Source of the DNA: Chlamydiota bacterium
Lineage (GTDB): Bacteria; Chlamydiota; Chlamydiia; Chlamydiales; JAAKFR01
DNA length: 64,000 nt
Direction: 5' to 3'
Assembly (NCBI GenBank): GCA_021772465.1
Contig: JAJFLX010000012.1
Span: forward strand, 1-64,000
The first letter of the stretch is position 1. Every line of letters begins with the position of its first letter. The notes under the pieces are model-generated. The model was not told where the DNA came from, made no database searches, and was given only the letters and a program-made list of their open reading frames with translations. A program made the translations under genes and the position numbers. Positions 8,337 through 17,222 of the stretch are shown here, piece by piece.

Positions 8337-9737
8337 ATGGATATACTTCAAGTACAAGGGAGCGGAAAGCTAGAGGGTGAAGTCACCTCATCGGGGGCAA
8401 AAAATGCAATGACCAAACTCCTCGTCGCCTCGCTTCTATCCGACAAGAGATGCACCTTCTATAATGTCCCAAATATTGGAGATGTCCAGATAACAGTAAG
8501 CCTTTGTGAAGAGATTGGATCAAAAGTCTCTTGGGACAAAGAGGCTGGCGTGCTCGAGATCAGAACTAAAGAGTTGAAAACAAGCTATATCCCTCAACGT
8601 TTCTCCGGGGCAAATCGCATCCCTATCTTGATGGCTGGAGCACTTTTAGGCCGCACAAATGATGACATCATCATTCCGACAGTGGGTGGAGACGCCATTG
8701 GAAAGCGTTCTGTTGACTTCCATATTGAGGCACTCACCAAACTCGGAGCGCAAGTCGAATACCGCGAGATGAAAAAAGAGGGAGCCTACCTCGTTCACGC
8801 ACATAATGGGTTGACTGGTACACACATAGAACTCCCTTTCCCCTCTGTAGGTGCTACAGAAAATGCAATTTTAGCTGGGGTGCGAGCCCGAGGCAATACC
8901 GTCATTAAAAATGCGGCCACAGAGCCTGAAATTGTCGATCTGATCCTTTTCTTGCAAAAATTAGGTGCTATTATCTTCTTAGATGTCGATCGAACGATCC
9001 ACATCGAAGGAACGACTACCTCACATGAGGTGGAGCATACCGTTTTAACAGATCGCATTGAAGCAGCCTCTTTTGGAATGGCAGCCATTGCGACAAAGGG
9101 GCGAGTTTTTGTAAAAAAAGCGCAACATCCCCACATGATTACCTTCCTCAATAAGATTAGAGAAATTGGAGGTGGCTTCTCTGTAAAATCTGATGGAATC
9201 GAGTTTTTTTATCAGGGTCCTCTAAAAGGAGGTGCCCATATCGAAACCGATGTGCATCCCGGTTTCATGACAGACTGGCAGCAACCTTATGCAGTCTTAC
9301 TTACCCAAGCTTGTGGCACCTCTGTCATTCACGAAACCGTTTATGAGAATCGGTTTGGTTATACGAGAGCCCTCAATGAGATGGGAGCTGATATTGAGCT
9401 TTTCTGCGAGTGTTTGGGAGGGAAAAACTGCCGCTACAAAGAACGCCACTTTGAACACAGCATCATTGTCAAAGGGCGCACACCTCTTAAGGGAGGAGAA
9501 ATCAATATCCCAGATCTGCGCGCTGGCTTTGCCTACGTGATGGCCGCATTGATCGCAGAGGGTGAGAGTACGATCAACGGCATGCACTTTTTAGACCGAG
9601 GGTATGGCGACCTTGTCCCAAAACTTCAAGCCCTTGGCGCCAATATCAAACGAATTCAAACCAAGCCCGACACCAAGCCGCGTAAGCTCATTTCCCCTCA
9701 TAAAAAAAATCATGAGCTGGCAAAAACTCCTTCGTGA
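8337..9737 (+). CDS. murA: UDP-N-acetylglucosamine 1-carboxyvinyltransferase, fosfomycin-insensitive type
   Basis: MurA transfers enolpyruvate from PEP to UDP-GlcNAc, the first committed peptidoglycan step. The family core is clear: SGAKNAMTKLL at residues 19-29 (catalytic Lys and Asn) and a DRIEAASF segment. The active-site loop reads VGGDAIGKRSVDFH, with Asp119 where most bacteria have the fosfomycin-reactive Cys. The same Cys-to-Asp change is known in Chlamydia, Borrelia and Mycobacterium and gives intrinsic fosfomycin resistance. The 466-residue length exceeds the usual 420 because of a basic C-terminal tail of about 25-30 residues. epmB begins inside its 3' end. argS lies about 4 kb away, matching the chlamydial argS-murA neighbourhood. 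Confidence 0.95.
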   Translation: MDILQVQGSGKLEGEVTSSGAKNAMTKLLVASLLSDKRCTFYNVPNIGDVQITVSLCEEIGSKVSWDKEAGVLEIRTKELKTSYIPQRFSGANRIPILMAGALLGRTNDDIIIPTVGGDAIGKRSVDFHIEALTKLGAQVEYREMKKEGAYLVHAHNGLTGTHIELPFPSVGATENAILAGVRARGNTVIKNAATEPEIVDLILFLQKLGAIIFLDVDRTIHIEGTTTSHEVEHTVLTDRIEAASFGMAAIATKGRVFVKKAQHPHMITFLNKIREIGGGFSVKSDGIEFFYQGPLKGGAHIETDVHPGFMTDWQQPYAVLLTQACGTSVIHETVYENRFGYTRALNEMGADIELFCECLGGKNCRYKERHFEHSIIVKGRTPLKGGEINIPDLRAGFAYVMAALIAEGESTINGMHFLDRGYGDLVPKLQALGANIKRIQTKPDTKPRKLISPHKKNHELAKTPS

Positions 9738-10650
9738 GGCATTCACATCACTCGATGAGCTCTCAGCTTTTCTCGAGTTGCCTCTTCCAAGCCACTCTCG
9801 TTTTCCTTTGAAGCTACCCCGAAGGCTTGCGAATAAGATCGAAAAGGGAAACCCCCACGACCCAATTTTACTTCAATTTGTCCCAGACAGCCAAGAGCTA
9901 CTACAGCTACCTAACTTTACTGCCGATCCAGTGAGTGATACAAAAGCGCGTTGCACGGCTAAAAGCTTAAAAAAATATCGCGGTCGCACGTTATTGCTCA
10001 CAACGGGGGCTTGCGCGATGCACTGTCGCTACTGCTTCCGTCAGCACTTTGATTATGCTCGTGGAAAAGCTTTCGAAAAAGAGTTATCCGAGTTCAAAAA
10101 AGATCTCTCTCTTGATGAAATCATCTTAAGTGGAGGCGACCCCCTCTCCCTGCCCGACCGCATTTTGAAAGAGCTACTCGATCAACTCGAGTCGATCTCT
10201 CACCTTAAAAGAATTCGTTTTCATACGCGCTTCCCAATAGGCATCCCTGAGAGAATCACTCCTGATTTTCTCCAAATCCTCGAACAGTGCGAGAAACAGA
10301 TCTGGTTTGTCGTCCACATTAACCATCCGAAGGAGCTAGATCGAGATGTGATTGAGGCGTTGAAAGCGATCCAACGCCTAGCCATCCCTGTCCTCAACCA
10401 ATCGGTGCTTCTAAAAGGGGTGAATGACTCCTTGGAGGTACTCAAAAATCTCTCCGAATCTTTGATCAACCATGGAATTTCTCCCTACTACCTGCACCAA
10501 ATCGACCGGGTTGAGGGAGGGGCACACTTTGAGGTAAGTGTCGAAAAAGGGCGTGAGCTCATCGAGCAGCTCACAGAGGAGCTCTCTGGGTATGGGATTC
10601 CAAGATATGTGCAAGAAATTGCAGGGAAAAAATCTAAAACCCTACTTTAA
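9712..10650 (+). CDS. epmB: EF-P beta-lysylation protein, radical-SAM lysine 2,3-aminomutase family
   Basis: This 312-residue radical SAM enzyme has the CAMHCRYC cluster motif (Cx3Cx2C) followed by FRQHF. It also has SGGDPLSLPD, a conserved PLP/SAM-domain motif of the KamA family. The N-terminus MSWQKLLREAFTSLDELSAFLEL matches the EpmB pattern rather than clostridial KamA, which is longer. EpmB makes (R)-beta-lysine for attachment to elongation factor P. I chose ATG 9712, which overlaps murA by 26 bp; the upstream in-frame start at 9604 would add 36 unrelated residues lying over murA. No epmA or efp is in the window. The 3' end overlaps the converging methyltransferase by 9 bp. Confidence 0.85.
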   Translation: MSWQKLLREAFTSLDELSAFLELPLPSHSRFPLKLPRRLANKIEKGNPHDPILLQFVPDSQELLQLPNFTADPVSDTKARCTAKSLKKYRGRTLLLTTGACAMHCRYCFRQHFDYARGKAFEKELSEFKKDLSLDEIILSGGDPLSLPDRILKELLDQLESISHLKRIRFHTRFPIGIPERITPDFLQILEQCEKQIWFVVHINHPKELDRDVIEALKAIQRLAIPVLNQSVLLKGVNDSLEVLKNLSESLINHGISPYYLHQIDRVEGGAHFEVSVEKGRELIEQLTEELSGYGIPRYVQEIAGKKSKTLL

Positions 10651-11406
10651 ACCGGGGGTTTTAACGCATTTCATAGTGAGAAAAAGAGGAAATTCATCTC
10701 GCGCTCGATTCTCTCGCTTCGCAGCCCCCCCCGTACTTTTTTTGGCTGAAACCCACTCTTCAATGCCTGCAATCAAAAAGCCCGCATCTATCAAAAATCG
10801 ACTGTAATCAGAAAGTGATCGATGGAAAGACCAGGTGATTTCAGACTTTTTCCCCTTTCCAGGGTTCATCTGAATCGGAATTTTAAGTGATGAAAGGTAG
10901 CGATCGATGCGTCGATACTGCAAATTTTTTTCCGTATCAACTCCCCAATGCGTCTGTCTTGGAATGCGAAAGCACGGGTGGTTGAGTACAAGAAAGAGCT
11001 CTCCTCCTGATTTGAGATGACAGGCAGCATTTTTAAGCGCAAGATCTGCGCGCTCAACATTTTGCAGCGCTAAAACAATTGTCGCATGAGAAAAAGGTGA
11101 AAAGTCCACCTCAAGGGGAGCGCAAATATCTCCGACTTGAAAAGAGCTCCCAGCTCTTTGCCCCTCCTTAGCCTGCTCGATTAGCGAGGGGGAAAGATCG
11201 ATGCCGAGATACCTGACCTCCCCCGGAATCTGATGAGCGAGCACGCCTTGTCCACATGCAAGGTCTAAAAGGGAATCGCCTTGTTTTAGATTCAAAAGAG
11301 GGAGGAGTTTTGGAAAAATCACATCGCGGTGGTGCTCATGCCCCTTTTTTCCTACCAAAGAGCCATACCAACTCCCAACCTTCTCCCAATCTGTTTTTCT
11401 TTTCAT
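10642..11406 (-). CDS. Class I SAM-dependent methyltransferase
   Basis: The 254-residue protein has motif I LLDLACGQGVLA at residues 46-57 and the acidic post-motif YLGIDLSPSLIEQA. It continues with a QVGDICAPL motif II region and a FSHATIVLALQNVERADLAL motif III/IV stretch, all Methyltransf_11/25-like. The substrate is unknown. A basic, aromatic-rich region after residue 150 (RQTHWGVDTEKNLQYRR) resembles class I enzymes acting on small molecules or quinones, but this is not diagnostic. The gene lies downstream of zntA on the same strand with a gap of only 22 bp, so it may be the last gene of that operon. It converges with epmB. Confidence 0.85.
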   Translation of the reverse strand: MKRKTDWEKVGSWYGSLVGKKGHEHHRDVIFPKLLPLLNLKQGDSLLDLACGQGVLAHQIPGEVRYLGIDLSPSLIEQAKEGQRAGSSFQVGDICAPLEVDFSPFSHATIVLALQNVERADLALKNAACHLKSGGELFLVLNHPCFRIPRQTHWGVDTEKNLQYRRIDRYLSSLKIPIQMNPGKGKKSEITWSFHRSLSDYSRFLIDAGFLIAGIEEWVSAKKSTGGAAKRENRARDEFPLFLTMKCVKTPGLK

Positions 11407-11428
11407 CGGCTTTATTCTATAGTTAGTG

Positions 11429-13492
11429 TCATCGTAAAAGGCGAAGTGAATTAAAAATAACGAGCAATGTTGCTCCCGTATCAGCTCCTATGGCCATCCA
11501 AAGGGTGGCCACATCAAAGAGCGCCAGTGCTATAAAAACACCCTTCACTCCAAGAGCAAAAGTGATATTTTGTTTGATCACGAAGTTCACCCGCCTCGCG
11601 TGGCGCATTAACCAGGGAAGCTTGGAGAGATCATCGGCCATCAAGGCTATATCTGCTGTTTCGATGGCAACATCGCTCCCAATCCCGCCCATCGCGATTC
11701 CAATTGTTGCAGCCGCCATTGCAGGCGCATCGTTGATCCCATCCCCAACCATGGCAACACACCCCCAAAGCTCAGTGAGCTCACAAACTCGAGCGACTTT
11801 CTCATCAGGCAAAAGTTCTGCTTTGTAGGCATTCACACCTGCAAGTTTAGCTAGAGCTTTTGCTGTCGGCTCATTATCCCCTGTGAGCATCTCAATGTGT
11901 TTCACTCCAGCATTTCGTATCTCTTCTAGAGTAGAAGCAATTCCCTCTCTTTGAGCATCAGCCACACTCAGTAGCCCACAAACGTGGTCATCTGTCCCAA
12001 TAGCTATGACTGTATGACCCGCATCTTCAAGAGACAATGCGCGTTGATGAATTTCAGGGGTCTCTTGCCCCATTTCATGCATGAAGCGATGACTACCAAT
12101 CCAATAGAGTTTTTGGTTGTAAGTCGCAAGCGCCCCTTTCCCCCTCATCACCTGATAACCTGTCGCCGGTTTTGCAGAGACCCCTTTTTTTTCAGCGTAG
12201 CTTAAAATAGCGCGCGCTAAGGGGTGCTCACTCGCTTTTTCAAGCGCCACAGCTCGCTCAATCAGCTCTGCTTCTGTGTGGTTGTTAAGAGGCACCACAC
12301 GCTGCACTTCAGGTCTTCCATAGGTGAGTGTTCCTGTTTTATCTAAGGCAATCGCTTCGAGCTTGCCAGCTAGTTCAAGAAAAAGTCCTCCCTTGATAAG
12401 TACACCCTCTTTAGCTGCTGCTGTAAGCCCGGAGATGATGCTTACAGGTGTTGAAATCACAAGAGCGCACGGACATGCAATCACGAGTAAAACAAGTCCT
12501 CGGTAGATCCAAAAAGTCCAAGGGAGTGAGAAGAAAAGTGGAGGAAAAATCATCACAATCAACGAGAAAAGAAGCATCAAAGGGGTGTAGTAATGGGCAA
12601 ATGTCTCGACCCACTGCTCGCTCTCTGACCGTTTGGAACGCGCCTCCTCCACCAACTGAATCATGCGCGCCAAAACTGTATCACTCGCCTTCTCTTTTAC
12701 CTCACACTGCAAGGTTCCTTCCCCATTGAGAGTTCCTGCATAAAGTGAATCTTTTGGCCCTTTATCAACTGGGAGTGACTCACCTGTGATGGGCGCTTGA
12801 TTGACAGAGGAAAAACCCTCGATTACCACTCCATCCACGGGAATTTTTTCTCCAGGACGTATGAGAACAATATTTCCCACCTGAACTTTTTCTGCGAGCA
12901 CCTCAGTCACCTCTCCTGTTTTAGAATCAAAGAGGTGAGCAGAGACCGGAGCGAGATCGAGCAGCGACTCGATAGCTCTTCTCGCGCGCCCCACGCTCCA
13001 CTGCTCGAGCAAGAGTGCCAGTGAAAATAGAAAAGCAACGCTTGCCGCTTCAAACCACTGTTGAATCCCGATCGCTCCTAAAACTGCGATCACCATCAAT
13101 AAGTTCATATCAGCGCGCAGTCGCCGCAAAGAGAAATAGGCTTTAGGAAGAACGTAAATCACTCCACAAAGAATAGATGCGAGATAGAAAAATGGCGAGA
13201 ACAAGCCGGCGACAAGGAAAAGTGCACTGAGCCCACAAGCTATAAGGCGCCCTTTTCGTTTCCAAAAGGAGGGAGCCTTGAACTCAACGCTCGCACTCAA
13301 GCCTGCCTTGCGAAGCATGAGAATCATCTCAGTGACTTCAATCTCCTGAGGGTCGTGGTCGATGATCACCTTCGCCTCGAGCAGATTGAATTCAAGCTGC
13401 TTTACACCCGGTTTTGAGCCCAGCGCGGCTCGAATAAGAGAGATCTCTTCAGCACAATCTAACCCTTCGACATGGAGACTAGAGCGAGCCAT
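11429..13492 (-). CDS. zntA: Heavy-metal P1B-type ATPase, Zn/Cd/Pb-like
   Basis: The 687-residue protein contains an N-terminal heavy-metal-associated domain (residues 1-70) and membrane helices from about residue 85. The translocation motif CPC is at 340-342 and the phosphorylation site DKTGTLT begins at D384. SEHPLARAI (the HP motif) and GDGINDAPA follow. It exports divalent metal, typically Zn or Cd, across the inner membrane. The HMA metal site reads GLDCAEE, not GMDCxxC, so the second Cys is Glu; this is a known variant in some ZntA/CadA proteins but alters metal binding. The start overlaps the small upstream gene by 14 bp. Chlamydia also has a single zntA-like gene. Confidence 0.93.
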   Translation of the reverse strand: MARSSLHVEGLDCAEEISLIRAALGSKPGVKQLEFNLLEAKVIIDHDPQEIEVTEMILMLRKAGLSASVEFKAPSFWKRKGRLIACGLSALFLVAGLFSPFFYLASILCGVIYVLPKAYFSLRRLRADMNLLMVIAVLGAIGIQQWFEAASVAFLFSLALLLEQWSVGRARRAIESLLDLAPVSAHLFDSKTGEVTEVLAEKVQVGNIVLIRPGEKIPVDGVVIEGFSSVNQAPITGESLPVDKGPKDSLYAGTLNGEGTLQCEVKEKASDTVLARMIQLVEEARSKRSESEQWVETFAHYYTPLMLLFSLIVMIFPPLFFSLPWTFWIYRGLVLLVIACPCALVISTPVSIISGLTAAAKEGVLIKGGLFLELAGKLEAIALDKTGTLTYGRPEVQRVVPLNNHTEAELIERAVALEKASEHPLARAILSYAEKKGVSAKPATGYQVMRGKGALATYNQKLYWIGSHRFMHEMGQETPEIHQRALSLEDAGHTVIAIGTDDHVCGLLSVADAQREGIASTLEEIRNAGVKHIEMLTGDNEPTAKALAKLAGVNAYKAELLPDEKVARVCELTELWGCVAMVGDGINDAPAMAAATIGIAMGGIGSDVAIETADIALMADDLSKLPWLMRHARRVNFVIKQNITFALGVKGVFIALALFDVATLWMAIGADTGATLLVIFNSLRLLR

Positions 13493-13733
13493 CCCTAGCC
13501 TGATCTATTTCTCGTTTGGCGCCATAGAGTCCCTCTAAGCTCAGTTCTCCGGCCAGCTCACCGAGCGCGTGCTGCAGATTCTCTTTCACATGAATTGGAA
13601 TTTTTTCGTCGAGAAGAAGGTGCTCGAGGTCTTGTTCGATTTTGAGTAGTTTTGCGGGATTGGGAGCATTCCCTGCTTCGACTTGAGTGATGAACTCTTT
13701 GAGATCATGCTCTAGTTCTTCAATTTCATCCAT
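13479..13733 (-). CDS. Small acidic helical protein coupled to zntA
   Basis: The 84-residue soluble protein is rich in Glu, Leu and Asp, with heptad-like helices (EELEHDLKEFITQVEAG, LLKIEQDLEHLLL). It has no Cys and no clear metal-binding cluster. I chose ATG 13733, which has GGGG just upstream; a TTG start at 13757 would add eight residues. The stop overlaps the zntA start by 14 bp, so the proteins are probably made together. A regulatory or accessory role in metal export is only inference. I do not recognise the family. Confidence 0.65.
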   Translation of the reverse strand: MDEIEELEHDLKEFITQVEAGNAPNPAKLLKIEQDLEHLLLDEKIPIHVKENLQHALGELAGELSLEGLYGAKREIDQARDGSL

Positions 13734-13766
13734 ACCCCTATTGTAGAGGAATTTCAATATTCGAGG

Positions 13767-15449
13767 TCACATTCTTTCTACAGTCTGAATACCAAGAATT
13801 TGAAGCCCTGTAGCGAGAGTTCTAGCCACAACATCACATAAAAGAAGGCGTCGATTTTGGGCAGGATCCCCCTCAACTCGGCAATCGCGAAAAAAGGCGT
13901 TGAACTTTTGTGCCAAGGTGTAGAGATAGTCTGTGAGGTAGTTTGGAAATAACTCTTCTTGGACGGCTTTCAGTGTCTCTTGAAAACGGAGAAGGTGCAC
14001 TCCAAGATCAATCTCTGCAGGATGCTCGAGATGGATGTGCTCATCTTTTAGGTCTTGAGCGCCAATCTTCCTTTTAATCCCATTGATACGCACATAGGCA
14101 TAGAGAATAAAAGCAGCCGTATTGCCCTCAAAGCGAAGCATCCGGTCGTAGCTAAACACATAATCACTCACTCGATTGCACGAGAGATCTGCATATTTTA
14201 CTGCAGCGATACCGATAAGGCGAGCGAGTTCATCGACCTCTCCTTCGTGCCCCCTTTCGAGCAAAATTTCTCGCGCACGCTCTATTGCAGCCTGCAACAA
14301 ATCTATCAGCTTTTCGACTTCGCCCGACCTCGTTTTAAATTTCTTCCCATCAGGCCCAAGCACCACCCCGAAAGTGACATGATCGAAACGGACCTTATTT
14401 GGATCGAGGTAGCCCGCTTGCTGAGCTGTTTCCCGAATAAGTTCAAAATGAAGGCGTTGCCCGGCATCTGTCACGACGATGATACGATCGGCTTGGTCAC
14501 TCTCAACCCGATGAAGAATAGCAGCCATATCAGTCGTATCGTAGTTGTAGCCTCCATCTGATTTTTGCACCATGAGAGGAATTTTATACCCCTCATGAAA
14601 GACGCATTTTGCTCCTTCAGATAGAGTGATCATCCCTTTTTTTTCGAGATCAGCGACAACTTGTGAGAGCATCGGGTTGTAAAATGACTCGCCACGCTCT
14701 TCGAGATGAATATCAAGCAGATCGTAAACCTCTTCAAAAGCCTCGCGTGAGATCTGGCAGATCTGCTTCCAAGTCTTAAGCGCTTCGGACTCACCTCCTT
14801 GAAGAGCAACAACCGCTGCTCGCGCCTCATCTTTGAAAGCCTGATCTTCATCAAATCGCTGTTTAGAAGCGCGGTACCACTGCATCAACTCGGGAAGATT
14901 CGTCGCTTCAAGACCTCTCTCTCTCATGTAGGCGATAAGCATCCCAAAAGCTGTACCCCAATCCCCGACGTGATTGAGGCGAATCACCTCAAACCCAAGA
15001 AATTCAAAGAGCCTCGCAAGAGCATCGCCAATGATTGTAGACCGAAGGTGCCCAACATGCATCTCTTTTGCGATATTGGGAGAAGAGAACTCGACAATCA
15101 CCCTCTCTTTTTTTTCCGGTGCTCGAACGCCCAGCTTAGAGTCGCGCTGCGCTTCATCGAGAAGGCTCGATAGAAACGGGCCTTTAAACGTGAAGTTGAT
15201 AAAGCCAGGCCCTGCCACTTCAACCATTTCAAATACTTCTTTGTCAATCGCCTCTGCAAGCCTCTCTGCTATTTCGCGCGGAGACTTGCGAAGAGCCCCA
15301 GCGAGCTGCATGGCACTGTTGCACTGATAGTGACCGAACTTCTCTTGCGTAGCAGGAGTGACAATCAGCGGCTTTTCTCCCCTATCGGGGTAAACAAGCT
15401 CAGCAGCTTTGAGCAATTCTTCTTCAACTCTTTTTTTAAGCGACGTCAT
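13767..15449 (-). CDS. argS: Arginyl-tRNA synthetase (class I)
   Basis: This 560-residue enzyme charges tRNA-Arg. Visible features are the N-terminal add-1 domain, VIVEFSSPNIAKEMHVGHLRSTIIGD (the ArgS HIGH region, read as HVGH), the C-terminal DALR anticodon-binding domain with ADLSCNRVSDYVFSYDRMLRF and NTAAFILYAYVRI, and a typical end (VARTLATGLQILGIQTVERM). The length is normal for ArgS. I prefer ATG 15449 (MTSLKKRVEEELL); the open frame reaches an upstream start at 15527, but those 26 extra residues are not ArgS-like. It diverges from the DUF2709-like operon; the two 5' ends are about 100 bp apart. Confidence 0.95.
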   Translation of the reverse strand: MTSLKKRVEEELLKAAELVYPDRGEKPLIVTPATQEKFGHYQCNSAMQLAGALRKSPREIAERLAEAIDKEVFEMVEVAGPGFINFTFKGPFLSSLLDEAQRDSKLGVRAPEKKERVIVEFSSPNIAKEMHVGHLRSTIIGDALARLFEFLGFEVIRLNHVGDWGTAFGMLIAYMRERGLEATNLPELMQWYRASKQRFDEDQAFKDEARAAVVALQGGESEALKTWKQICQISREAFEEVYDLLDIHLEERGESFYNPMLSQVVADLEKKGMITLSEGAKCVFHEGYKIPLMVQKSDGGYNYDTTDMAAILHRVESDQADRIIVVTDAGQRLHFELIRETAQQAGYLDPNKVRFDHVTFGVVLGPDGKKFKTRSGEVEKLIDLLQAAIERAREILLERGHEGEVDELARLIGIAAVKYADLSCNRVSDYVFSYDRMLRFEGNTAAFILYAYVRINGIKRKIGAQDLKDEHIHLEHPAEIDLGVHLLRFQETLKAVQEELFPNYLTDYLYTLAQKFNAFFRDCRVEGDPAQNRRLLLCDVVARTLATGLQILGIQTVERM

Positions 15450-15548
15450 AGGAGCTCGAGAATAACAAATCAGTGAATTGGTGGCTTGAAGAATAATGGT
15501 ATTCTCTGTAAAATCCTTCCTTATCATATGGAATTATTGAGAGAAAAA

Positions 15549-16265
15549 ATGACCCTTTCTTCTGCGCTTAAACAGAGTCTCCTCGCTTTCTTAGGAGAGC
15601 GCAAACATCCCGAGCTTCTCGGGGCTTATCTTTACTACCTTCAGCAGCGATTTCATCTCGAGCCCGTCGCGTTTGTCCGAGATAAAATCATCTACCAAAG
15701 CCGCGTCGAAGCGATCACAAAGTTGGAGAGCGAAGGGAAGGTGTGGCGCGAAACGGAGATCAAAATCGGTTACGGCCCTCCAACTGTCAATGGGCGGACG
15801 AAAAAAATCTACATCTGTCCCTTCACAGGAAAGGTTTTTGCCGATAACACGCACCCTAACCCACAAGACGCTATCTACGACTGGGTAGCCAAGTGTCCCG
15901 AGAATAACGAACGGATTGGTGGGGTGCCTGCCAAGCGTTTTTTTGTATCGGAAGACCCTGAAGTGATCAAAGACTACATCAAGCCCCGTAAAGAACCTAT
16001 TACTAAAATCGTCTATTCCTCTGCGGTAACAGGCAAGCTATTTAACAGCAAACAAGCCGTGATTCAGCACTTTATTGAGAGCTACTTGAAGCCTATGACT
16101 CTCGATGAAGTACAGAACCAAAACCGCTTTCAACTCGAAAATTCTTTTCTCCAACTGATTCAAGATCAACTGCAAGAAGAAAAAATCGCCACGTTTGTTG
16201 AGATGCTCGCCGAGGATGAGGCCTTTCACCCTTACGTGTCGGAATGGGTCGAAACAGAAGAGTAA
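15549..16265 (+). CDS. Conserved chlamydial hypothetical protein (possibly DUF2709)
   Basis: The protein is about 238 residues, soluble, with a central motif KKIYICPFTGKVFADNTHPNPQDAIYDWVAKCPEN and a second FTGK-like repeat, SSAVTGKLFNSKQAVIQHF. The two Cys sites and two TGK motifs suggest a small zinc-finger-like fold, which is inference. I recall a chlamydia-restricted family of this type next to the yjeE-like gene, and the order here agrees. Alternative in-frame ATGs exist at 15486 and 15528; 15549 follows a weak GAGAG and begins the conserved part. It is the first gene of a seven-gene overlapping operon and overlaps tsaE by 22 bp. Confidence 0.7.
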   Translation: MTLSSALKQSLLAFLGERKHPELLGAYLYYLQQRFHLEPVAFVRDKIIYQSRVEAITKLESEGKVWRETEIKIGYGPPTVNGRTKKIYICPFTGKVFADNTHPNPQDAIYDWVAKCPENNERIGGVPAKRFFVSEDPEVIKDYIKPRKEPITKIVYSSAVTGKLFNSKQAVIQHFIESYLKPMTLDEVQNQNRFQLENSFLQLIQDQLQEEKIATFVEMLAEDEAFHPYVSEWVETEE

Positions 16266-16687
16266 CCCTTTCTGCTGAAGAGACACTTGCTTGGGGTGTA
16301 GAACTCGGAAAAAATTTTCACCCCAACCAAGTTGTTTGTTTTTTTGGAGAATTAGGGGCTGGAAAAACGACGCTGATCAAAGGAATTGCCCATGGCGCCA
16401 CAGGCATCCCTTTTGAGCAGGTGTGTAGCCCCACTTTTACTTACCTCCACATTTATGAGGAGCGACTTTTCCACTTCGACCTGTATAGATTGCAAGGGGT
16501 GGATGAGTTTTTAAGTCTTGGCTTTGAAGAGTATTTTTTCGCTGGAGGCATCTCTTGTATTGAGTGGAGTGAACGCATTGCGCCTCTTCTACCAAGTGAT
16601 GCGATCCACATAAAACTAAGTCACCGAGAGGAACATGGCCGGGAAATTGAAATTTCAGGATGCGAAATTCCTGATTACTGTCGTTAA
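16244..16687 (+). CDS. tsaE: tRNA threonylcarbamoyladenosine biosynthesis ATPase TsaE
   Basis: The 147-residue P-loop protein has Walker A GELGAGKTT at residues 35-43. Further family motifs are SPTFTYLHIYEE (the usual SPTFTLVNxY), HFDLYRL and CIEWSE. TsaE, with TsaB and TsaD, completes t6A37 on ANN-decoding tRNAs. The first residues overlap the upstream gene by 22 bp. Its 3' 53 bp also encode the start of engB in another frame, a rather long overlap. It sits next to a DnaQ-like gene as in Chlamydia. Confidence 0.93.
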   Translation: MGRNRRVTLSAEETLAWGVELGKNFHPNQVVCFFGELGAGKTTLIKGIAHGATGIPFEQVCSPTFTYLHIYEERLFHFDLYRLQGVDEFLSLGFEEYFFAGGISCIEWSERIAPLLPSDAIHIKLSHREEHGREIEISGCEIPDYCR

Positions 16688-17222
16688 AGGGAATGCCATT
16701 CCCTCCTACCACCCTCTCTCTCAAATTGCAGTTGTGGGACGCTCAAATGTGGGCAAATCGACCCTTCTAAACCACCTCTTTCGCTCAAAAAACTTGGTAA
16801 AGACCTCCTCAACCCCCGGAAAGACGCAAGCCATCAACTTTTTTAATGTGGGAGATGAGCTCATTTTTGCTGACCTCCCCGGTTACGGCTACGCCAAAGT
16901 GCCCGAAAGGCAAAGAAAGCAGTGGGCTGAGTTGATCGAGAGCTACCTAAAGACAGAGCCCCATCTCATCCTTTTCCTTCTCGATATCCGAAGAAAGCCG
17001 AGTGAGCAGGACATACAAATGTACGACTGGATTGTAGCCAGCGGACTTCCCTGCATCGTCGTCCTTACAAAAGTCGATAAGGTCAAACGAGGTGAAAGAG
17101 CTCGCCAAACCCAAGAGATTCTCAGTAGGATTAATAATTTCCCCCATGTATATTACTCGGCGACACGCAATGAGGGGCGCTCTCAATTAATCGGGAAAAT
17201 TGCTGAGGTTATCAACTCGTGA
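16635..17222 (+). CDS. engB: Ribosome-biogenesis GTPase EngB/YsxC/YihA
   Basis: The 195-residue GTPase has G1 GRSNVGKS (35-42), G2 threonines in KTSSTPGKTQAINFF, G3 DLPGYGYAKVP, G4 LTKVDK and G5 YSATRNEG. These are the signatures of the EngB/YsxC family, which assists late 50S subunit assembly. GAGAGGAAC immediately before ATG 16635 is a good ribosome-binding site and fixes the start inside tsaE (53-bp overlap). The stop overlaps the GTG of the next gene in a four-base GTGA. Confidence 0.95.
   Translation: MAGKLKFQDAKFLITVVKGNAIPSYHPLSQIAVVGRSNVGKSTLLNHLFRSKNLVKTSSTPGKTQAINFFNVGDELIFADLPGYGYAKVPERQRKQWAELIESYLKTEPHLILFLLDIRRKPSEQDIQMYDWIVASGLPCIVVLTKVDKVKRGERARQTQEILSRINNFPHVYYSATRNEGRSQLIGKIAEVINS

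Noticed and set aside
9604..9711. Extended N-terminus for epmB
   Set aside because: The 36 extra residues lie entirely over murA codons and do not resemble the EpmB N-terminus; ATG 9712 begins the family-like sequence.
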